DNA of 64,000 bases from Gymnodinialimonas ceratoperidinii (GCF_019297855.1 NZ_CP079194.1:1103501-1167500), one strand, 5' to 3'; counted from the stretch's first letter, positions 9,165 through 21,655 are shown. Made by a program: numbers and translations. The notes: generated by a model not told the origin, from the sequence alone.

Positions 9165-9950
9165 ATGCCGCGTTATGCTTTCAGGATCGAATATGACGGC
9201 CGCCCCTTCAAGGGATGGCAGCGCCAGGCCGAGCTGCCCTCGGTGCAGGGCACGGTGGAGGCCGCGCTGGCACGGCTGGAGAAGGACATCCCCTCCATCG
9301 CCGCCGCGGGCCGGACCGACACGGGCGTTCATGCCCTGGGCCAGGTGGCCCACGCCGACCTGCAACGTGCGTGGGAGCCGTTCCGCCTTGCCGAGGCGTT
9401 GAACTACCACCTCAAGCCCGCCCCTGTGGCGATCACCGCCTGCGCCGAGGTCACCGAGGCGTTCCATGCCCGCTTCGAGGCCACATGGCGCAGCTACACC
9501 TACCGGATGATCAGCCGCCGCGCGCCGCTGGTGCACGAGGCGGGCCACGCCTGGGGCGTGCGCGGCAAGCTCGACGTGGCGGCCATGGCGGAGGGGGCCA
9601 AGCACCTGATCGGCAAGCATGATTTCACCACTTTCCGCGCCACCCATTGCCAGGCGAACTCCCCGGTAAAGACGATGGACAAGGTCGAGGTGGAGGAGAT
9701 CCCGCTGCCCGCCGGGACCGAGATCCGCTTCCACCTCAAGGCGCGCTCCTTCCTGCACAACCAGGTCCGCTCCATCGTGGGCTCGCTCGAGCACGTGGGC
9801 TCCGGCGCATGGGCGCCCGACGACATCGCCCGCGCGCTGGCGGCCTGTGACCGGGCGGAATGCGGCACCGTCGCCCCGCCGCAGGGCCTCTACATGACCG
9901 GCGTGGGCTATCCCGAGGATCCCTTCGCCCACGGCTGGAGCGAGGCATGA
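9165..9950 (+). CDS. truA: tRNA pseudouridine(38-40) synthase TruA
   Basis: A 261-residue enzyme that converts uridines 38-40 of the tRNA anticodon stem-loop to pseudouridine. The catalytic Asp52 lies in GRTDTGVHA, and the N-terminal [15 protein letters not shown] and C-terminal [17 protein letters not shown] blocks are the standard TruA motifs. Its stop codon overlaps the start of the next gene (ATGA), so truA and the SelD fusion are translationally coupled, which puts two tRNA-modification-related functions in one transcript if SelD feeds tRNA selenouridine synthesis (inference). Confidence 0.97.
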   Translation: MPRYAFRIEYDGRPFKGWQRQAELPSVQGTVEAALARLEKDIPSIAAAGRTDTGVHALGQVAHADLQRAWEPFRLAEALNYHLKPAPVAITACAEVTEAFHARFEATWRSYTYRMISRRAPLVHEAGHAWGVRGKLDVAAMAEGAKHLIGKHDFTTFRATHCQANSPVKTMDKVEVEEIPLPAGTEIRFHLKARSFLHNQVRSIVGSLEHVGSGAWAPDDIARALAACDRAECGTVAPPQGLYMTGVGYPEDPFAHGWSEA

Positions 9951-12085
9951 CCCCCGCCACGCCCATCGTGAAGGAGCTCGTTCTTCTGGGCGGCGGCCAT
10001 ACCCACGCCCTCGTGTTGCGCAAATGGGGCATGAAGCCGGTGCCGGGGGTGCGGCTGACGCTGGTCAACCCCGGCCCCACCGCCCCCTATTCGGGCATGC
10101 TGCCCGGTCATCTGGCGGGCCATTACGCGCGCGAGGCGCTCGACATCGACCTCGTGCGCCTTGCCCGCTTCGCCGAGGCCCGCCTGCTGGTGGACCGCGC
10201 CGTGGCGGTGGACCCGGCCGCCAAGGTCGTGCGCCTCGGCTCGGGCCGCGAGGTGTCCTACGACCTCCTGTCATTCGACGTGGGCATCACCTCGGAGATG
10301 CCCACGCTGCCGGGTTTCGCGGAACATGGCGTGGCCGCCAAGCCGCTCGGCCGTTTCGCCGGTACCTGGGCGCGGATCTGCGCGGAAAGCGGCCCGATCG
10401 CCATTGCCATCATCGGCGGCGGCGTCGCGGGCTGCGAGGTTGCCATGGCCGCCGCGCACCGGATGCGCAGCCTCGGGCGTGAGGCCCGCGTCAGCGTGAT
10501 CGACCGGGGCGAGGTTCTGACCTCGGTCGTGCCTGCCGCGCGTCAGCGGCTCTTGCAGGGGCTCTCGGACCATGGCGTGAGCCTCAAGGAGGGGGTGGAG
10601 ATCGCCTCGGTCGCGTCCGATGCCGTGGTGCTGACGGACGGCACCCGCATTGCCTCGGACCTCACGATTGGTGCTGCCGGGGCCACGCCGCAGGGCTGGA
10701 TCGCCGAGAGTGGGCTGCCCTGCAAGGACGGCTTCCTCGTGGTGGACGCGCACCTCCGCTCGCCCGCCGACCCCGCGATCTTCGGGGCGGGGGACTGCGT
10801 GCACCTCTCCCACGATCCCCGTCCCAAGGCGGGCGTCTACGCCGTGCGCGCCGCGCCGATCCTCGCCCACAACCTCCGCGCCGCGCTGCTCGGGCAGCGC
10901 AGCAAGCCGTTCCGCCCGCAGAAGGATTTCCTCAAGCTCGTTTCGCTCGGGGGAAAGCGCGCGGTGGCCGAGAAGCGCGGGCTCGCCGTCTCGGGCGGGC
11001 TGATGTGGCAGCTGAAGAACCGCATTGACCAGACGTTCATGGACAAGTTCCGCGAGCTGCCCGAAATGCCGCTGCCCAAGGCTCCCAAGGGCGCGGCGCT
11101 TGGCGTGGCCGAGGAAATGGCCGGCCCCGTGCCCTGCGGCGGTTGCGGCGCGAAGCTCGCCTCGGGCGCGCTGCAATCGGTGCTGGCGCAACCCGCCGGC
11201 GCCTCCCGCCCGGACGTGGAAGCGGTGCCCGGCGACGACGCGGCCGTCCTGCGCATGGGCGAGGCGGCGCAGGTCATCAGCACCGATCACCTGCGCGGCT
11301 TCGCGCTCGATCCCGCGCTCGTGGCCCGCGCGGCGGCGGTCCATGCCTTGGGCGACATCTGGGCCATGGGTGCGACGCCGCAAGCAGCGCTCGCGCAGGT
11401 CATCCTGCCGCGCGTGGAAGCGCGCCTTCAGGGCCGCTGGCTGGACGAGGTCATGGCGGCCGCCGGAGAGATCTTCGCCGCCGAGGGCGTCGCGGTTGTC
11501 GGCGGTCATTCCTCGGGCGGGAGCGAGCTGACCGTGGGCTTCACCGTGACCGGCCTGCTGGAACGCCCCGCCATCACCCTACGCGGCGCGCGGCCGGGCG
11601 ATGCGCTGGTGCTGACGAAACCCCTCGGCACCGGGGTGATCCTCGCGGCCGAGATGCAGATGAAGGCCGAGGGCGCGGCAGTACTGGCCTGCTGGCAGTC
11701 GATGACGACCCCCTCCGGCGCGGCGGCGCGCGCGCTGGCCCCGGTCGCCCATGCGATGACCGACGTGACAGGCTTCGGCCTCGCGGGGCATTTGGCCAAC
11801 ATCTGCAGCGCCTCGGGCGTGGGCGCAGAGGTGACGCTGGCCGACGTGCCGCTCCTGCCCGGGGCCGAGGCGCTGGCCGCGCAAGGCATCCGCTCGAGCC
11901 TCTGGGCGCAGAACCGCGCCTCCGTTCCCGCGGACGCCCCCGCCACGTCGCGGGCCGATCTGATGTTCGACCCGCAGACCGCCGGCGGCCTTCTCGCCGC
12001 CATTCCCGCCGAGGCCGTGGGCACCATTCCCGGCGCGACCCGGATCGGCACCGTCACCGAAACCCCCGGCCTCATCTTCCGCTAA
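9947..12085 (+). CDS. selD: Fusion: pyridine-nucleotide-disulfide oxidoreductase-like flavoprotein + selenide, water dikinase
   Basis: A 712-residue two-domain protein. Residues 1 to about 380 resemble NDH-2-type FAD/NAD(P)-binding oxidoreductases ([16 protein letters not shown] at the start, [15 protein letters not shown] as second Rossmann motif, [10 protein letters not shown] as FAD-binding motif). From about residue 390 comes SelD, which makes selenophosphate from selenide and ATP; its glycine-rich loop PCGGCGAKL carries Cys397 and Cys400, both encoded by TGC, so the active-site position is Cys and not selenocysteine. [17 protein letters not shown] and [11 protein letters not shown] are further SelD blocks. 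The start ATG overlaps the truA stop. Such fusions are known in several proteobacteria; the flavoprotein half may supply reduced selenium (inference). No selA, selB, selC or mnmH is in the window. Confidence 0.95.
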   Translation: MTPATPIVKELVLLGGGHTHALVLRKWGMKPVPGVRLTLVNPGPTAPYSGMLPGHLAGHYAREALDIDLVRLARFAEARLLVDRAVAVDPAAKVVRLGSGREVSYDLLSFDVGITSEMPTLPGFAEHGVAAKPLGRFAGTWARICAESGPIAIAIIGGGVAGCEVAMAAAHRMRSLGREARVSVIDRGEVLTSVVPAARQRLLQGLSDHGVSLKEGVEIASVASDAVVLTDGTRIASDLTIGAAGATPQGWIAESGLPCKDGFLVVDAHLRSPADPAIFGAGDCVHLSHDPRPKAGVYAVRAAPILAHNLRAALLGQRSKPFRPQKDFLKLVSLGGKRAVAEKRGLAVSGGLMWQLKNRIDQTFMDKFRELPEMPLPKAPKGAALGVAEEMAGPVPCGGCGAKLASGALQSVLAQPAGASRPDVEAVPGDDAAVLRMGEAAQVISTDHLRGFALDPALVARAAAVHALGDIWAMGATPQAALAQVILPRVEARLQGRWLDEVMAAAGEIFAAEGVAVVGGHSSGGSELTVGFTVTGLLERPAITLRGARPGDALVLTKPLGTGVILAAEMQMKAEGAAVLACWQSMTTPSGAAARALAPVAHAMTDVTGFGLAGHLANICSASGVGAEVTLADVPLLPGAEALAAQGIRSSLWAQNRASVPADAPATSRADLMFDPQTAGGLLAAIPAEAVGTIPGATRIGTVTETPGLIFR

Positions 12086-12155
12086 CCCCCTCTGGACATG
12101 GGCTGCCTCACGTCTAGTCTCTCCCCGGAAAACCCCTCGCAGAAAGGTGCGCCCG

Positions 12156-14462
12156 ATGTCGAAATTCGGCTCCAGCCAATCCGTCACCCGCCATGAAGAC
12201 ACCCGCTTCCTGACCGGCGCGGGGGCTTACGTGGATGACATCGCCCCCGAGGGCGCGCTGGTGGGCTACGTCTTTCGCGCGCCCATGGCCCATGGCGAAA
12301 TCACCGAGTTGGACGTCTCTGAAGCGCGGGCGGCCGAGGGCGTCCACGCCGTGCTCACCGCTGGCGACCTGAACGAGATGGGCGTGGCCAACGCCATGCG
12401 CTTCTTTCAGGCCGAGAACCGCGACGGCACCAAGGGCAGCGCCGCGCCGCGCCCGATCCTTGCCGAGGGACGCGTCCGCTTCGTGGGCGACCCGCTGGCC
12501 TTCATCGTGGCCGAGACCCTGCAACAGGCGAAGGACGCGGCCGAGCTGATCGGCTTCGACGCGAGCGACCTGCCCGTGAAGCTCGACCTCGCGCCGGGCG
12601 GTCCGGTGATCCACGAGAGCGCGCCTGACAACGTGGTCTATGACTTCGGCATGGGCGACGCGGACGCCACCGAGAAGGCGCTTTCCGAGGCGGCCCATGT
12701 CGTGACCCTGACCAGCTACGACAACCGGGTGATCGTGAATTCGATGGAGCCGCGCGGCTGCTACGCTGAGATGGACGGCGACCGCTTGCATCTCGCGGTG
12801 AACGGGCAGGGGGTCTGGGGCATCAAGAAGGACCTCGCCAAGCTCTTGCAGGTGGCGCCCGACCAGATCCGGGTGACGAACCCCGACGTGGGCGGCGGCT
12901 TCGGCATGAAGGCGATGGTCTACCCGGAATACCTGCTGGTGGCGCTGGCCACCCGGCGACTCGGCCGCCCGATCCGCTGGATGGCGGAGCGGACCGAGTC
13001 GATGCTCTCGGACAACGCGGGCCGCGACCTCTCGGTGACCTGCACGCTCGGCTTTGACGCCGATCACCGGATCACCGCCTACAAGGTCGATAGCCTGTCG
13101 AGCATGGGGGCCTACAACTCGGAATTCGGTCAGGGCATCCAGTCCGGTCTCTTCTCCAAGGTGCTCTGCGGCCCCTACGACATCCAGACCACGTCGTTCC
13201 GCAATCGCGGCATCTTCACCAACACCACGCAGGTGGACGCCTATCGCGGCGCGGGCCGGCCCGAGGCGATCTACGCGCTGGAGCGGGTGATGGATTTCGC
13301 CGCGCGCAAGTTGGGCGTGGACCCGGTGGAGCTGCGCCGGCGTAACTTCATCAAGCCCGACGCCTTCCCCTATACCTCGGCAACCGGGGAGCTCTACGAC
13401 GTCGGCGAATTCGACCGCGTGATGAGCCGCGCCGTGGCCGAGGCCGACATCGCGGGGTTCGCCGCGCGCCGGGAAGCGTCTGAGGCCAAGGGCAAGCTGC
13501 GCGGCCTCGGCATCGGCTTTTACATCGAGAGCATCCTCGGATCGCCCGACGAGACGGCGACGGTGGAACTGACCGGCGCGGGCGCGACGCTCTACGTTGG
13601 CACCCAGTCCAACGGGCAGGGGCACGAGACCGTCTACCGTCAGATCCTTCACGACCAGACCGGGCTGCCCTTCGACCAGATCGAGGTGGTGCAAGGCGAC
13701 AGCGACCGGATCGCCCACGGCGGCGGCACCGGGGGGTCGCGCTCGGTCACGACGCAGGGCACCGCGATGCGGGCGACGGCGGCGGCTCTGATCGACGGGC
13801 TGACAGGCTTCCTCTCCGACGAGATGGACGCCCGCGACATCGCCTTCGACGCGGAGGAGGGCGTGTTCCGCGCGCCCGGCTCGAACGTGGTGATAACCCT
13901 GCTGGAAGCCGCCGAACGCGCCACGGCGGCTGGCCGCGAAGACCTCGCCCGCGCGTCCGAGACGACAACGCTGCCCGGCCGCTCCTACCCCAACGGCTGC
14001 CACATCGCCGAGGTGGAGATCGACCGCGACACCGGCGAGACCCGCGTCGACCGTTACACCGTCGTCGACGATTTCGGCGTCCTGATGAACCCGATGTTGG
14101 CCGAGGGACAGGTCCACGGCGGCGTGGCGCAGGGCATCGGGCAGGCGGTGATGGAGCACACGGTCTTTGACGAGGACGGCCAGCTTCTGACCGCCTCCTT
14201 CATGGATTACGGCATGCCCCGCGCGCTCGACCTGCCGATGATCGAGTTCCATACCGAGGTGGTGCCCTCCACCGCCAACCCGCTCGGGATGAAGGGCTGT
14301 GGCGAGGCGGGCACCGTCGGCGCGCTCGGCGCGGTCGCCAACGCCGTGCAGGACGCGCTCTGGCCGCTTGGCGTGCGTCAGGTGGACATGCCGTTCACCC
14401 CGTCGCGGGTCTGGGAGATGCTGCAAGACGCACCGGGCACGGTCTCCGTTGGCGCTGCTTGA
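12156..14462 (+). CDS. Molybdenum hydroxylase large subunit, form-II CO dehydrogenase (CoxL-like) type
   Basis: A 768-residue protein of the xanthine oxidase/aerobic CO dehydrogenase large-subunit family, which binds the molybdopterin cofactor. The active-site loop reads AYRGAGR at residues 362-368, the form-II signature; true CO dehydrogenases (form I) carry AYxCSFR. Other blocks are NPDVGGGFGMK, QSNGQGHETVYRQI and GMKGCGEAGTVGALGAVANAV with the conserved catalytic Glu. ATG 12156 has AGAAAGG 8 bases upstream. No medium (FAD) or small (2Fe-2S) subunit gene is adjacent, which is unusual for this family. The substrate is therefore unknown and annotation as CO dehydrogenase should be avoided. 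Confidence 0.9.
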   Translation: MSKFGSSQSVTRHEDTRFLTGAGAYVDDIAPEGALVGYVFRAPMAHGEITELDVSEARAAEGVHAVLTAGDLNEMGVANAMRFFQAENRDGTKGSAAPRPILAEGRVRFVGDPLAFIVAETLQQAKDAAELIGFDASDLPVKLDLAPGGPVIHESAPDNVVYDFGMGDADATEKALSEAAHVVTLTSYDNRVIVNSMEPRGCYAEMDGDRLHLAVNGQGVWGIKKDLAKLLQVAPDQIRVTNPDVGGGFGMKAMVYPEYLLVALATRRLGRPIRWMAERTESMLSDNAGRDLSVTCTLGFDADHRITAYKVDSLSSMGAYNSEFGQGIQSGLFSKVLCGPYDIQTTSFRNRGIFTNTTQVDAYRGAGRPEAIYALERVMDFAARKLGVDPVELRRRNFIKPDAFPYTSATGELYDVGEFDRVMSRAVAEADIAGFAARREASEAKGKLRGLGIGFYIESILGSPDETATVELTGAGATLYVGTQSNGQGHETVYRQILHDQTGLPFDQIEVVQGDSDRIAHGGGTGGSRSVTTQGTAMRATAAALIDGLTGFLSDEMDARDIAFDAEEGVFRAPGSNVVITLLEAAERATAAGREDLARASETTTLPGRSYPNGCHIAEVEIDRDTGETRVDRYTVVDDFGVLMNPMLAEGQVHGGVAQGIGQAVMEHTVFDEDGQLLTASFMDYGMPRALDLPMIEFHTEVVPSTANPLGMKGCGEAGTVGALGAVANAVQDALWPLGVRQVDMPFTPSRVWEMLQDAPGTVSVGAA

Positions 14463-15555
14463 ACGCATAAAGGGCTGGCTCAAGGGCTTCCGACAAGCCC
14501 CCGAGCCCGTGGCCGACGTCCCGGCGCCGCCGCGTACGCACGTGGTGTTGCTGGACGGAACGATGTCCTCGCTCGCACCCGGCGCGGAGACGAACGTCGG
14601 GCTGACCTACCGCCTGCTGATGGACCTGCCGCGCGACGGCAGCCTGCGCGTCTACTACGAGCCGGGCATCCAGTGGCGCGGCCTGCGCCGCGCCCATGAG
14701 GTCATGGCGGGCATCGGCATCAACCGCCAGATCCGCCGCGCCTATGTCTGGCTGGCGAGTTCCTATCGACCGGGCGACCACGTGTTCCTTCTGGGCTATT
14801 CACGCGGTGCCTACGCCGTGCGCTCGCTCGGCGGGCTGATCGACCGGATGGGCCTGATGAAACGCGAGGCGCTGGCCCAGGAACGGGTCGAGATGCTCTA
14901 CGAACTCTACCGCAGCGCGCCCGGCGGCGAAGAGGCGCAAGCCATGCGGGCCGAGTTCTGCATCAGCGACGTGCCGATCCGGTTCCTCGGCGTCTACGAC
15001 ACGGTGCGCGCCCTTGGCATGCGCTACCCGCTGGCGTGGCGGTTCCTGCCGTTGCCGCACCCCTATCACACCCATACGCTCGGCGCTCATATCCAGATCG
15101 CGCGCCAGGCGCTCGCGATGGACGAGACGCGGGTGGCTTATCGCCCGATCCTCTGGAACACGACCCACGCGCTGCCCGATCAGGATGTCGCGCAGGTGTG
15201 GTTCAAGGGGTCCCACGGAGATATCGGCGGACAGCTGAACGGAAAGACTGAAGCGCGGCCCCGCTCGAACGTGGCGCTCACCTGGATGCTGGAAGAGGCC
15301 GAGGCCGCGGGCCTGCCTCTGCCGCCCGATTGGCACGACCGCTTCGAGACGGACGTGGACGCGCCCTCGGTCGGGACGTTCTCGGGCTTCGGCAAATTGT
15401 TCTGGGAACGGCGGCGGCGGATGATCGGCATCGATCCGTCGGAGACCATTCACCCAAGCGCGCAGGCTTGGGCCGAGGCACGCGGAATCACCCTTGTGAG
15501 CGACCGCACCGACACAGACCGCACCGACACCGACCTCACTGACCGCGCGGTTTGA
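14449..15555 (+). CDS. DUF2235 alpha/beta-hydrolase-like protein
   Basis: About 368 residues if the TTG at 14449 is used, overlapping the preceding gene's stop by 14 bases; a GTG at 14509 is the alternative. The DUF2235 opening motif HVVLLDGTMSSL must lie inside the protein, so later ATGs are excluded. The nucleophile elbow is LLGYSRGAYAVRSL, and FLGVYDTVRALG plus VWFKGSHGDIGG supply the likely Asp and His. Members include phospholipase-type T6SS effectors, but most are uncharacterised cytosolic hydrolases. No type VI genes are nearby. The C-terminus ends in a low-complexity [12 protein letters not shown] stretch from a short tandem DNA repeat. It converges on hrpB with a 20-base overlap. Confidence 0.8.
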   Translation: MALLERIKGWLKGFRQAPEPVADVPAPPRTHVVLLDGTMSSLAPGAETNVGLTYRLLMDLPRDGSLRVYYEPGIQWRGLRRAHEVMAGIGINRQIRRAYVWLASSYRPGDHVFLLGYSRGAYAVRSLGGLIDRMGLMKREALAQERVEMLYELYRSAPGGEEAQAMRAEFCISDVPIRFLGVYDTVRALGMRYPLAWRFLPLPHPYHTHTLGAHIQIARQALAMDETRVAYRPILWNTTHALPDQDVAQVWFKGSHGDIGGQLNGKTEARPRSNVALTWMLEEAEAAGLPLPPDWHDRFETDVDAPSVGTFSGFGKLFWERRRRMIGIDPSETIHPSAQAWAEARGITLVSDRTDTDRTDTDLTDRAV

Positions 15556-17941
15556 CGCGCAAAGTCGGATCCGCCTCGCGCGGATCTTCCGGCCAGGGAT
15601 GGCGCGGATAGCGCGCGCGCATCTCCTTGCGCACATCGGCGTAAGAGCCGTCCCAGAACCCCGGCAGGTCGGTCGTCACCTGAACCGGGCGCTGAGCGGG
15701 CGATAGCAGCGTGATCTTCAGCGGCAGGCGATCAGGCCCCACGCGGGGATGCTCGGTGGTGCCGAAGACCTCTTGCAGCCGCAGCGAGACCTCCGGCACA
15801 TCGCCGGCGTAATCGATGGCGATCTTTCGGTTCATCGGCGTGGTCCAGGTCTCGGGCGCGAGGCGCGAGACCTCTTGCAGCGTGTCCCATCCGAGCCACG
15901 CTTCCAGTGCCGGGGCCGGGTCGAAGCGCGCGATGTCCTCGGCGGTCCGCACCCCGGCGAGGAAGGGTGCGGCCCACTCCGGCAGCGCGTCGAGCAGCGC
16001 CGCATCGGACATGTCGGCCACCCCTGAAAACGCCACCCGCGCGCGCAGCAGCTTCGCGCGTTTGCTCCAGCCAAGCGCGGCGAGCCCGAGGTCGCGGATG
16101 CCCTCCATCGCGGCCTCCACCATCGCGTCAGGCGGCGCGTTCTGCCAAGGGCGGTCATCGAGCACCAACGCACCGAACCTCTCCTGTTTGCGCGCCTCCA
16201 CCCGGCGATGGCGCTTCGACCAGTGGCAGACCTCCTGCCAGCCGATTTGCTCCCCGTAGAGCGCGCGCAGGTCGCGCTCGGATACCTCCACCCCCATCCG
16301 CACCCGCGCCTCTCGCGGGTTGCCGTCGAGGTCCGTCGCCACGATCAACCGCGCGCCGCTCAGCGCATCGCCATCTGGCAGCACCGCGCCCTTGCCGCCC
16401 GAAAGTACGTAGCGCGGCTGGTCGCCCGGCCGTCGCAACCCGATGCGGTCAGGATACGCCAGCGCGGCCTGCGCGCCGAGGCTGAGGTCGGGGCCGTCTT
16501 CGAACCGTTTCAGACGCTTGGCGTCCTGCCGCACCCGCGCGATCACGCCGGCATTGGCATTCATCTCGCGCGGGGCCTCCAGCGCCTTGAGGCGGAGCTT
16601 CAGGTCCACCCCGCGCCCACGCAGGGGATCGCGCTCTGCCAATAGCGCCGCCAGCCGGGCCGCGCCCGTGCCGCCGCGCGTCACCATATGCGCCAGCCGT
16701 GGGTGCAGCGGCAGGCGCGCCAGCTTGCGGCCATGGGCGGTGATCGTGCCGCCGTCGAGCGCGCCCAGATCGTGGAGCAGCGCCCGCGCCTCGGCCATCG
16801 CGCCTTCGGGCGGCGGGGTCAGGAAGGCGAGGCCCTCCGCATTGCCCCAAAGCGCCAGTTCCAGCGCCAGCGAGGTGAGGTCGGCGGCCTCGATCTCGGC
16901 GGGCGGGAAGGCGGGCAGGGCCCCCTCGGCGCCCTTCGTCCACATCCGGTAGCAGACGCCCTCGGCCACGCGGCCGGCGCGGCCCCGGCGCTGCGCGGCC
17001 TCGGCACGGCTCACCGGCTCCGTCACCAGCCGTGCCATGCCCGAGCCGGGATCGAAGCGCGCCCGCCGGGCGCGGCCCGCGTCCACCACGATCCGCACGT
17101 CCTCGATGGTCAGCGAGGTCTCGGCGATCGAAGTGGCGAGCACCAGCTTGCGGCCCGTGGGCTCCGGCCGGATCGCGGCGCGTTGCTCGGCCAGCTTGAG
17201 CGCGCCGTAGAGCGGCCGGATCACCACGTCCGAGGGCAAGCGCCCGGTCAGCGCGGCCTCCACCCGCCGGATCTCGCCTTCGCCCGGCAGGAACACGAGG
17301 CAACCGCCCTCGACCTCGCCCATCGCCTGCACCACCAGATCGGCGACCGAAGTCTCGAACCGCGCCTCGCGCGCGGGGGGCTTGGCGAGCCAGCGTGTCT
17401 CCACCGGGAAGGCGCGCCCCTCGGACGAGACCAGCGGCGCCTCTTCGAGGAGCGCTGCGACCGGGGCGGCGTCGAGGGTGGCGGACATGACGATCAGCCA
17501 GAGATCCTCGCGCAAGGCGCCGCGCACCTCCCACGTCAGGGCGAGGCCGAGATCGGCGTTGAGGGAGCGTTCGTGGAATTCGTCGAAGATCACCGCGCCC
17601 ACGCCCGGCAGTTCCGGGTCGTCCTGCAACATGCGCGTGAGGATGCCCTCGGTCACGACCTCCACCCGCGTCTGCGCGCTCACCGCGCTGTCGCCGCGCA
17701 CGCGGTAGCCGATGGTGGCGCCGACATCCTCTCCGAGGGTCTCGGCCATCCGCTCGGCCGCCGCGCGGGCCGCAAGACGGCGCGGCTCCAGCATCAGGAT
17801 GCGGCCCTCCACCTCGGGCAGAAGCGCCAGCGGCACCCGCGTCGTCTTGCCTGCCCCGGGCGGGGCTTGCAGCACGGCCCGCCCCTCGGCGCGCAGGGCG
17901 GCCACCAGATCGGGCAGAATGCTATCGATGGGCAGGTTCAT
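15536..17941 (-). CDS. hrpB: ATP-dependent helicase HrpB
   Basis: A DEAH-box helicase of 801 residues from the ATG at 17941 ([17 protein letters not shown]). Motifs seen in order: [11 protein letters not shown] (Walker A, residues 27-37), [16 protein letters not shown] (motif II, DEFH variant typical of HrpB), [14 protein letters not shown] (motif III), [19 protein letters not shown] (motif V) and [18 protein letters not shown] (motif VI), followed by the HrpB C-terminal domain. HrpB is widespread in proteobacteria and its RNA substrate is mostly undefined. An in-frame TTG at 17977 could extend it by 12 residues. It is divergent from meaB across about 90 bases. Confidence 0.95.
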   Translation of the reverse strand: MNLPIDSILPDLVAALRAEGRAVLQAPPGAGKTTRVPLALLPEVEGRILMLEPRRLAARAAAERMAETLGEDVGATIGYRVRGDSAVSAQTRVEVVTEGILTRMLQDDPELPGVGAVIFDEFHERSLNADLGLALTWEVRGALREDLWLIVMSATLDAAPVAALLEEAPLVSSEGRAFPVETRWLAKPPAREARFETSVADLVVQAMGEVEGGCLVFLPGEGEIRRVEAALTGRLPSDVVIRPLYGALKLAEQRAAIRPEPTGRKLVLATSIAETSLTIEDVRIVVDAGRARRARFDPGSGMARLVTEPVSRAEAAQRRGRAGRVAEGVCYRMWTKGAEGALPAFPPAEIEAADLTSLALELALWGNAEGLAFLTPPPEGAMAEARALLHDLGALDGGTITAHGRKLARLPLHPRLAHMVTRGGTGAARLAALLAERDPLRGRGVDLKLRLKALEAPREMNANAGVIARVRQDAKRLKRFEDGPDLSLGAQAALAYPDRIGLRRPGDQPRYVLSGGKGAVLPDGDALSGARLIVATDLDGNPREARVRMGVEVSERDLRALYGEQIGWQEVCHWSKRHRRVEARKQERFGALVLDDRPWQNAPPDAMVEAAMEGIRDLGLAALGWSKRAKLLRARVAFSGVADMSDAALLDALPEWAAPFLAGVRTAEDIARFDPAPALEAWLGWDTLQEVSRLAPETWTTPMNRKIAIDYAGDVPEVSLRLQEVFGTTEHPRVGPDRLPLKITLLSPAQRPVQVTTDLPGFWDGSYADVRKEMRARYPRHPWPEDPREADPTLRVKPRGQ

Positions 17942-18032
17942 GACCTCGGCGATAGGCGGGGTTTCGGCGGGCGTCAACGGCTGGACACCGGCCCGCGCGC
18001 CGGGTCATGTGGGGGCAACGAGAGGAGCGGGC

Positions 18033-19004
18033 ATGAGCGACGATCTGGCAGAGCGGATAGCAAGCGGCGAACGCCGCGCCCTTGCACGGGCGGTGACGCT
18101 GGTCGAGAGCACGCGGCCCGACCATCAGGCGCAGGCGGCGGAATTGCTGGAGAAGCTGCGCGGGTTGAACCGGCAGGCGCTGCGCATCGGCCTCTCGGGC
18201 ACGCCCGGCGTGGGCAAATCCACCTTCATCGAGTCCTTCGGCATGGCGCTGGTGCGTACCGGCCTGCGGGTGGCGGTGCTGGCGGTGGACCCAAGCTCGG
18301 CGCGGTCCGGCGGCTCGATCCTCGGTGACAAGACGCGGATGGACATGCTCAGCCGCGAGCCCAACGCCTTCATCCGCCCCACGCCGTCGTCCGCGGCCCT
18401 CGGCGGCGTCGCGCGGCGGACCCGCGAGGCCATTGCGCTTTGCGAGGCGGCAAATTTCGACGTGGTGCTGATCGAGACCGTGGGGGTGGGCCAGTCGGAG
18501 ACCATGGTGGCGCAGATGTGCGACCTCTTCGTGCTGCTGCTGGCGCCTGCGGGTGGGGACGAGCTGCAGGGGGTGAAGCGCGGCATCATGGAGATGGCGG
18601 ACCTGATCCTGATCAACAAGGCGGACGGCGATCTGAAGGCGACGGCGACGCGGACCGTCTCGGATTATTCCGGCGCGCTGCGGCTGCTGCGCAAACGGCC
18701 GCAGGACCCGAAGGGCTTCCCCAAGGCGCTGGCGGTCTCGGCGGTGGCGGGCAACGGGTTGGAGCAGGCCTGGTCCGAGATGCAATCCCTCGCCGCTTGG
18801 CGGCGCGACAACGGCCACTGGGACCGCGCTCGCGCCGATCAGGCCGCGCATTGGTTCGAACATGAAGTCCGCGAAGGGCTTCTGGCGCGGCTGCGTGAGG
18901 ATGAGGCCGTGAAGGGCGCGATGGCCGATCTTGCCCGCGCCGTCGCGGAGGGAGAGGCGACCCCCACCGCTGCGGCTCGCGAGATCCTCGAGAAGCTGCG
19001 CTGA
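18033..19004 (+). CDS. meaB: Methylmalonyl-CoA mutase-associated GTPase MeaB
   Basis: A 323-residue G3E-family GTPase that protects and loads adenosylcobalamin-dependent methylmalonyl-CoA mutase or its relatives. [13 protein letters not shown] (P-loop, residues 53-65), [19 protein letters not shown] (switch/magnesium region), ETVGVGQSE (G3) and [13 protein letters not shown] (base-recognition NKAD) are all intact. AGAGGAG sits 5 bases upstream of the ATG. Mutase genes are not in the window. In this family of bacteria the partner could be methylmalonyl-CoA or ethylmalonyl-CoA mutase; that is inference. Confidence 0.95.
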   Translation: MSDDLAERIASGERRALARAVTLVESTRPDHQAQAAELLEKLRGLNRQALRIGLSGTPGVGKSTFIESFGMALVRTGLRVAVLAVDPSSARSGGSILGDKTRMDMLSREPNAFIRPTPSSAALGGVARRTREAIALCEAANFDVVLIETVGVGQSETMVAQMCDLFVLLLAPAGGDELQGVKRGIMEMADLILINKADGDLKATATRTVSDYSGALRLLRKRPQDPKGFPKALAVSAVAGNGLEQAWSEMQSLAAWRRDNGHWDRARADQAAHWFEHEVREGLLARLREDEAVKGAMADLARAVAEGEATPTAAAREILEKLR

Positions 19005-19022
19005 CGGGCGCAGGGCGACGCC

Positions 19023-19292
19023 CTAGCCGAAGATCGACTCGCCCTGCTGGTCGATCAGCATCTTGGCCTTGAGAAGCGAGGTCTCTTCCGCCTCTTCCAT
19101 CGACTGACATTTATCGGCGCGGATCATCTGGTGGGTCTTGGTCACCCCACCGATGTCCTTCTCGATCCGGGCCGCGACGCGGTAGCCGCCCTGCTCAGAC
19201 TGGGGCTCCACGTAGATGCGGTAGTCGTGATGATCGACCGGCTCGGGATCGGACTTGGGTTTGCTGCCGAAAAGCCAGGAGAAGAGGGACAT
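19023..19292 (-). CDS. HlyU-family small protein
   Basis: An 89-residue protein (MSLFSWLFGSKPKSDPEPVDHHDYRIYVEPQ...) with the pattern YRVAARIEKDIGGVTKTHQMIRADKCQSMEEAEE of the Pfam HlyU family as it occurs in Rhodobacteraceae. The name comes from a Vibrio haemolysin activator, but these short alphaproteobacterial relatives have no clear DNA-binding motif and no proven role. It lies 18 bases from the 3' end of convergent meaB. A weak purine-rich stretch precedes the ATG. Confidence 0.75.
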   Translation of the reverse strand: MSLFSWLFGSKPKSDPEPVDHHDYRIYVEPQSEQGGYRVAARIEKDIGGVTKTHQMIRADKCQSMEEAEETSLLKAKMLIDQQGESIFG

Positions 19293-19612
19293 GATGGATT
19301 TCCTTGCGCGGGGTTGGCCTGAGGCTAGCGGAAACGGCAGGAGAGGGGAAGCGGGCGGGGGTGTGCGGGGTTGCTCGGGGCTGGTAGGTAATTGAGTTTA
19401 TTTGTAATCCCTGCATTTAGATTGCCGAGAGCACCGGTGGCGACGGGCCTCGCACCGGCGATCCGGGAGCGAGTTCAGTGGCATTTAGTGATGGCTGCTT
19501 TAGAGTGGCTATCTCAGGGGAGCGCCAAGCGTGTTTGCTTTGCAGACCGAGCCTGAAGGAATCCTCCGTGGAGAATGTGCTATTTCTCTCGGTCCATCGA
19601 ACAATCCTTTAA
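19293..19612. other. Non-coding stretch between HlyU-like gene and rpoD terminator
   Basis: About 320 bases with lower GC content than the neighbours, including the AT-rich run around 19391-19422. I find no convincing ORF, tRNA or palindrome. The right part is downstream of rpoD, and the left part should contain the promoter of the HlyU-like gene. A small RNA cannot be excluded. Confidence 0.4.
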
Positions 19613-19635
19613 GAAAAAAGCGCCCCGAGGGGCGC
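19613..19635 (-). terminator. Rho-independent terminator of rpoD
   Basis: On the minus strand a perfect GCGCCCC-GGGGCGC stem is followed by TTTTTTCTT, ten bases after the rpoD stop. This is a canonical intrinsic terminator closing the dnaG-rpoD unit. Confidence 0.9.
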
Positions 19636-19645
19636 CTTTCCATAG

Positions 19646-21655
<2,010 letters not shown>

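Noticed and set aside
12156..14462. Naming this gene coxL, aerobic CO dehydrogenase
   Set aside because: The loop is AYRGAGR (form II) and no coxM or coxS is adjacent; true CO oxidation requires AYxCSFR in form I.
12114..14483. Long minus-strand frame opposite the molybdenum hydroxylase gene
   Set aside because: Antisense shadow of a gene with clear family motifs; the reverse product has no recognisable sequence.
14449..15555. Type VI secretion phospholipase effector
   Set aside because: DUF2235 is shared with such effectors, but there is no VgrG, PAAR, immunity or T6SS gene in the window.
19023..19292. Treating the HlyU-like protein as a haemolysin regulator
   Set aside because: Short alphaproteobacterial members lack a visible DNA-binding motif, and no haemolysin gene is near.
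19293..19612. Degenerate tRNA or 6S-like RNA near the rpoD terminator
   Set aside because: No cloverleaf, no conserved 6S bubble pattern and no matched stems could be found by eye.
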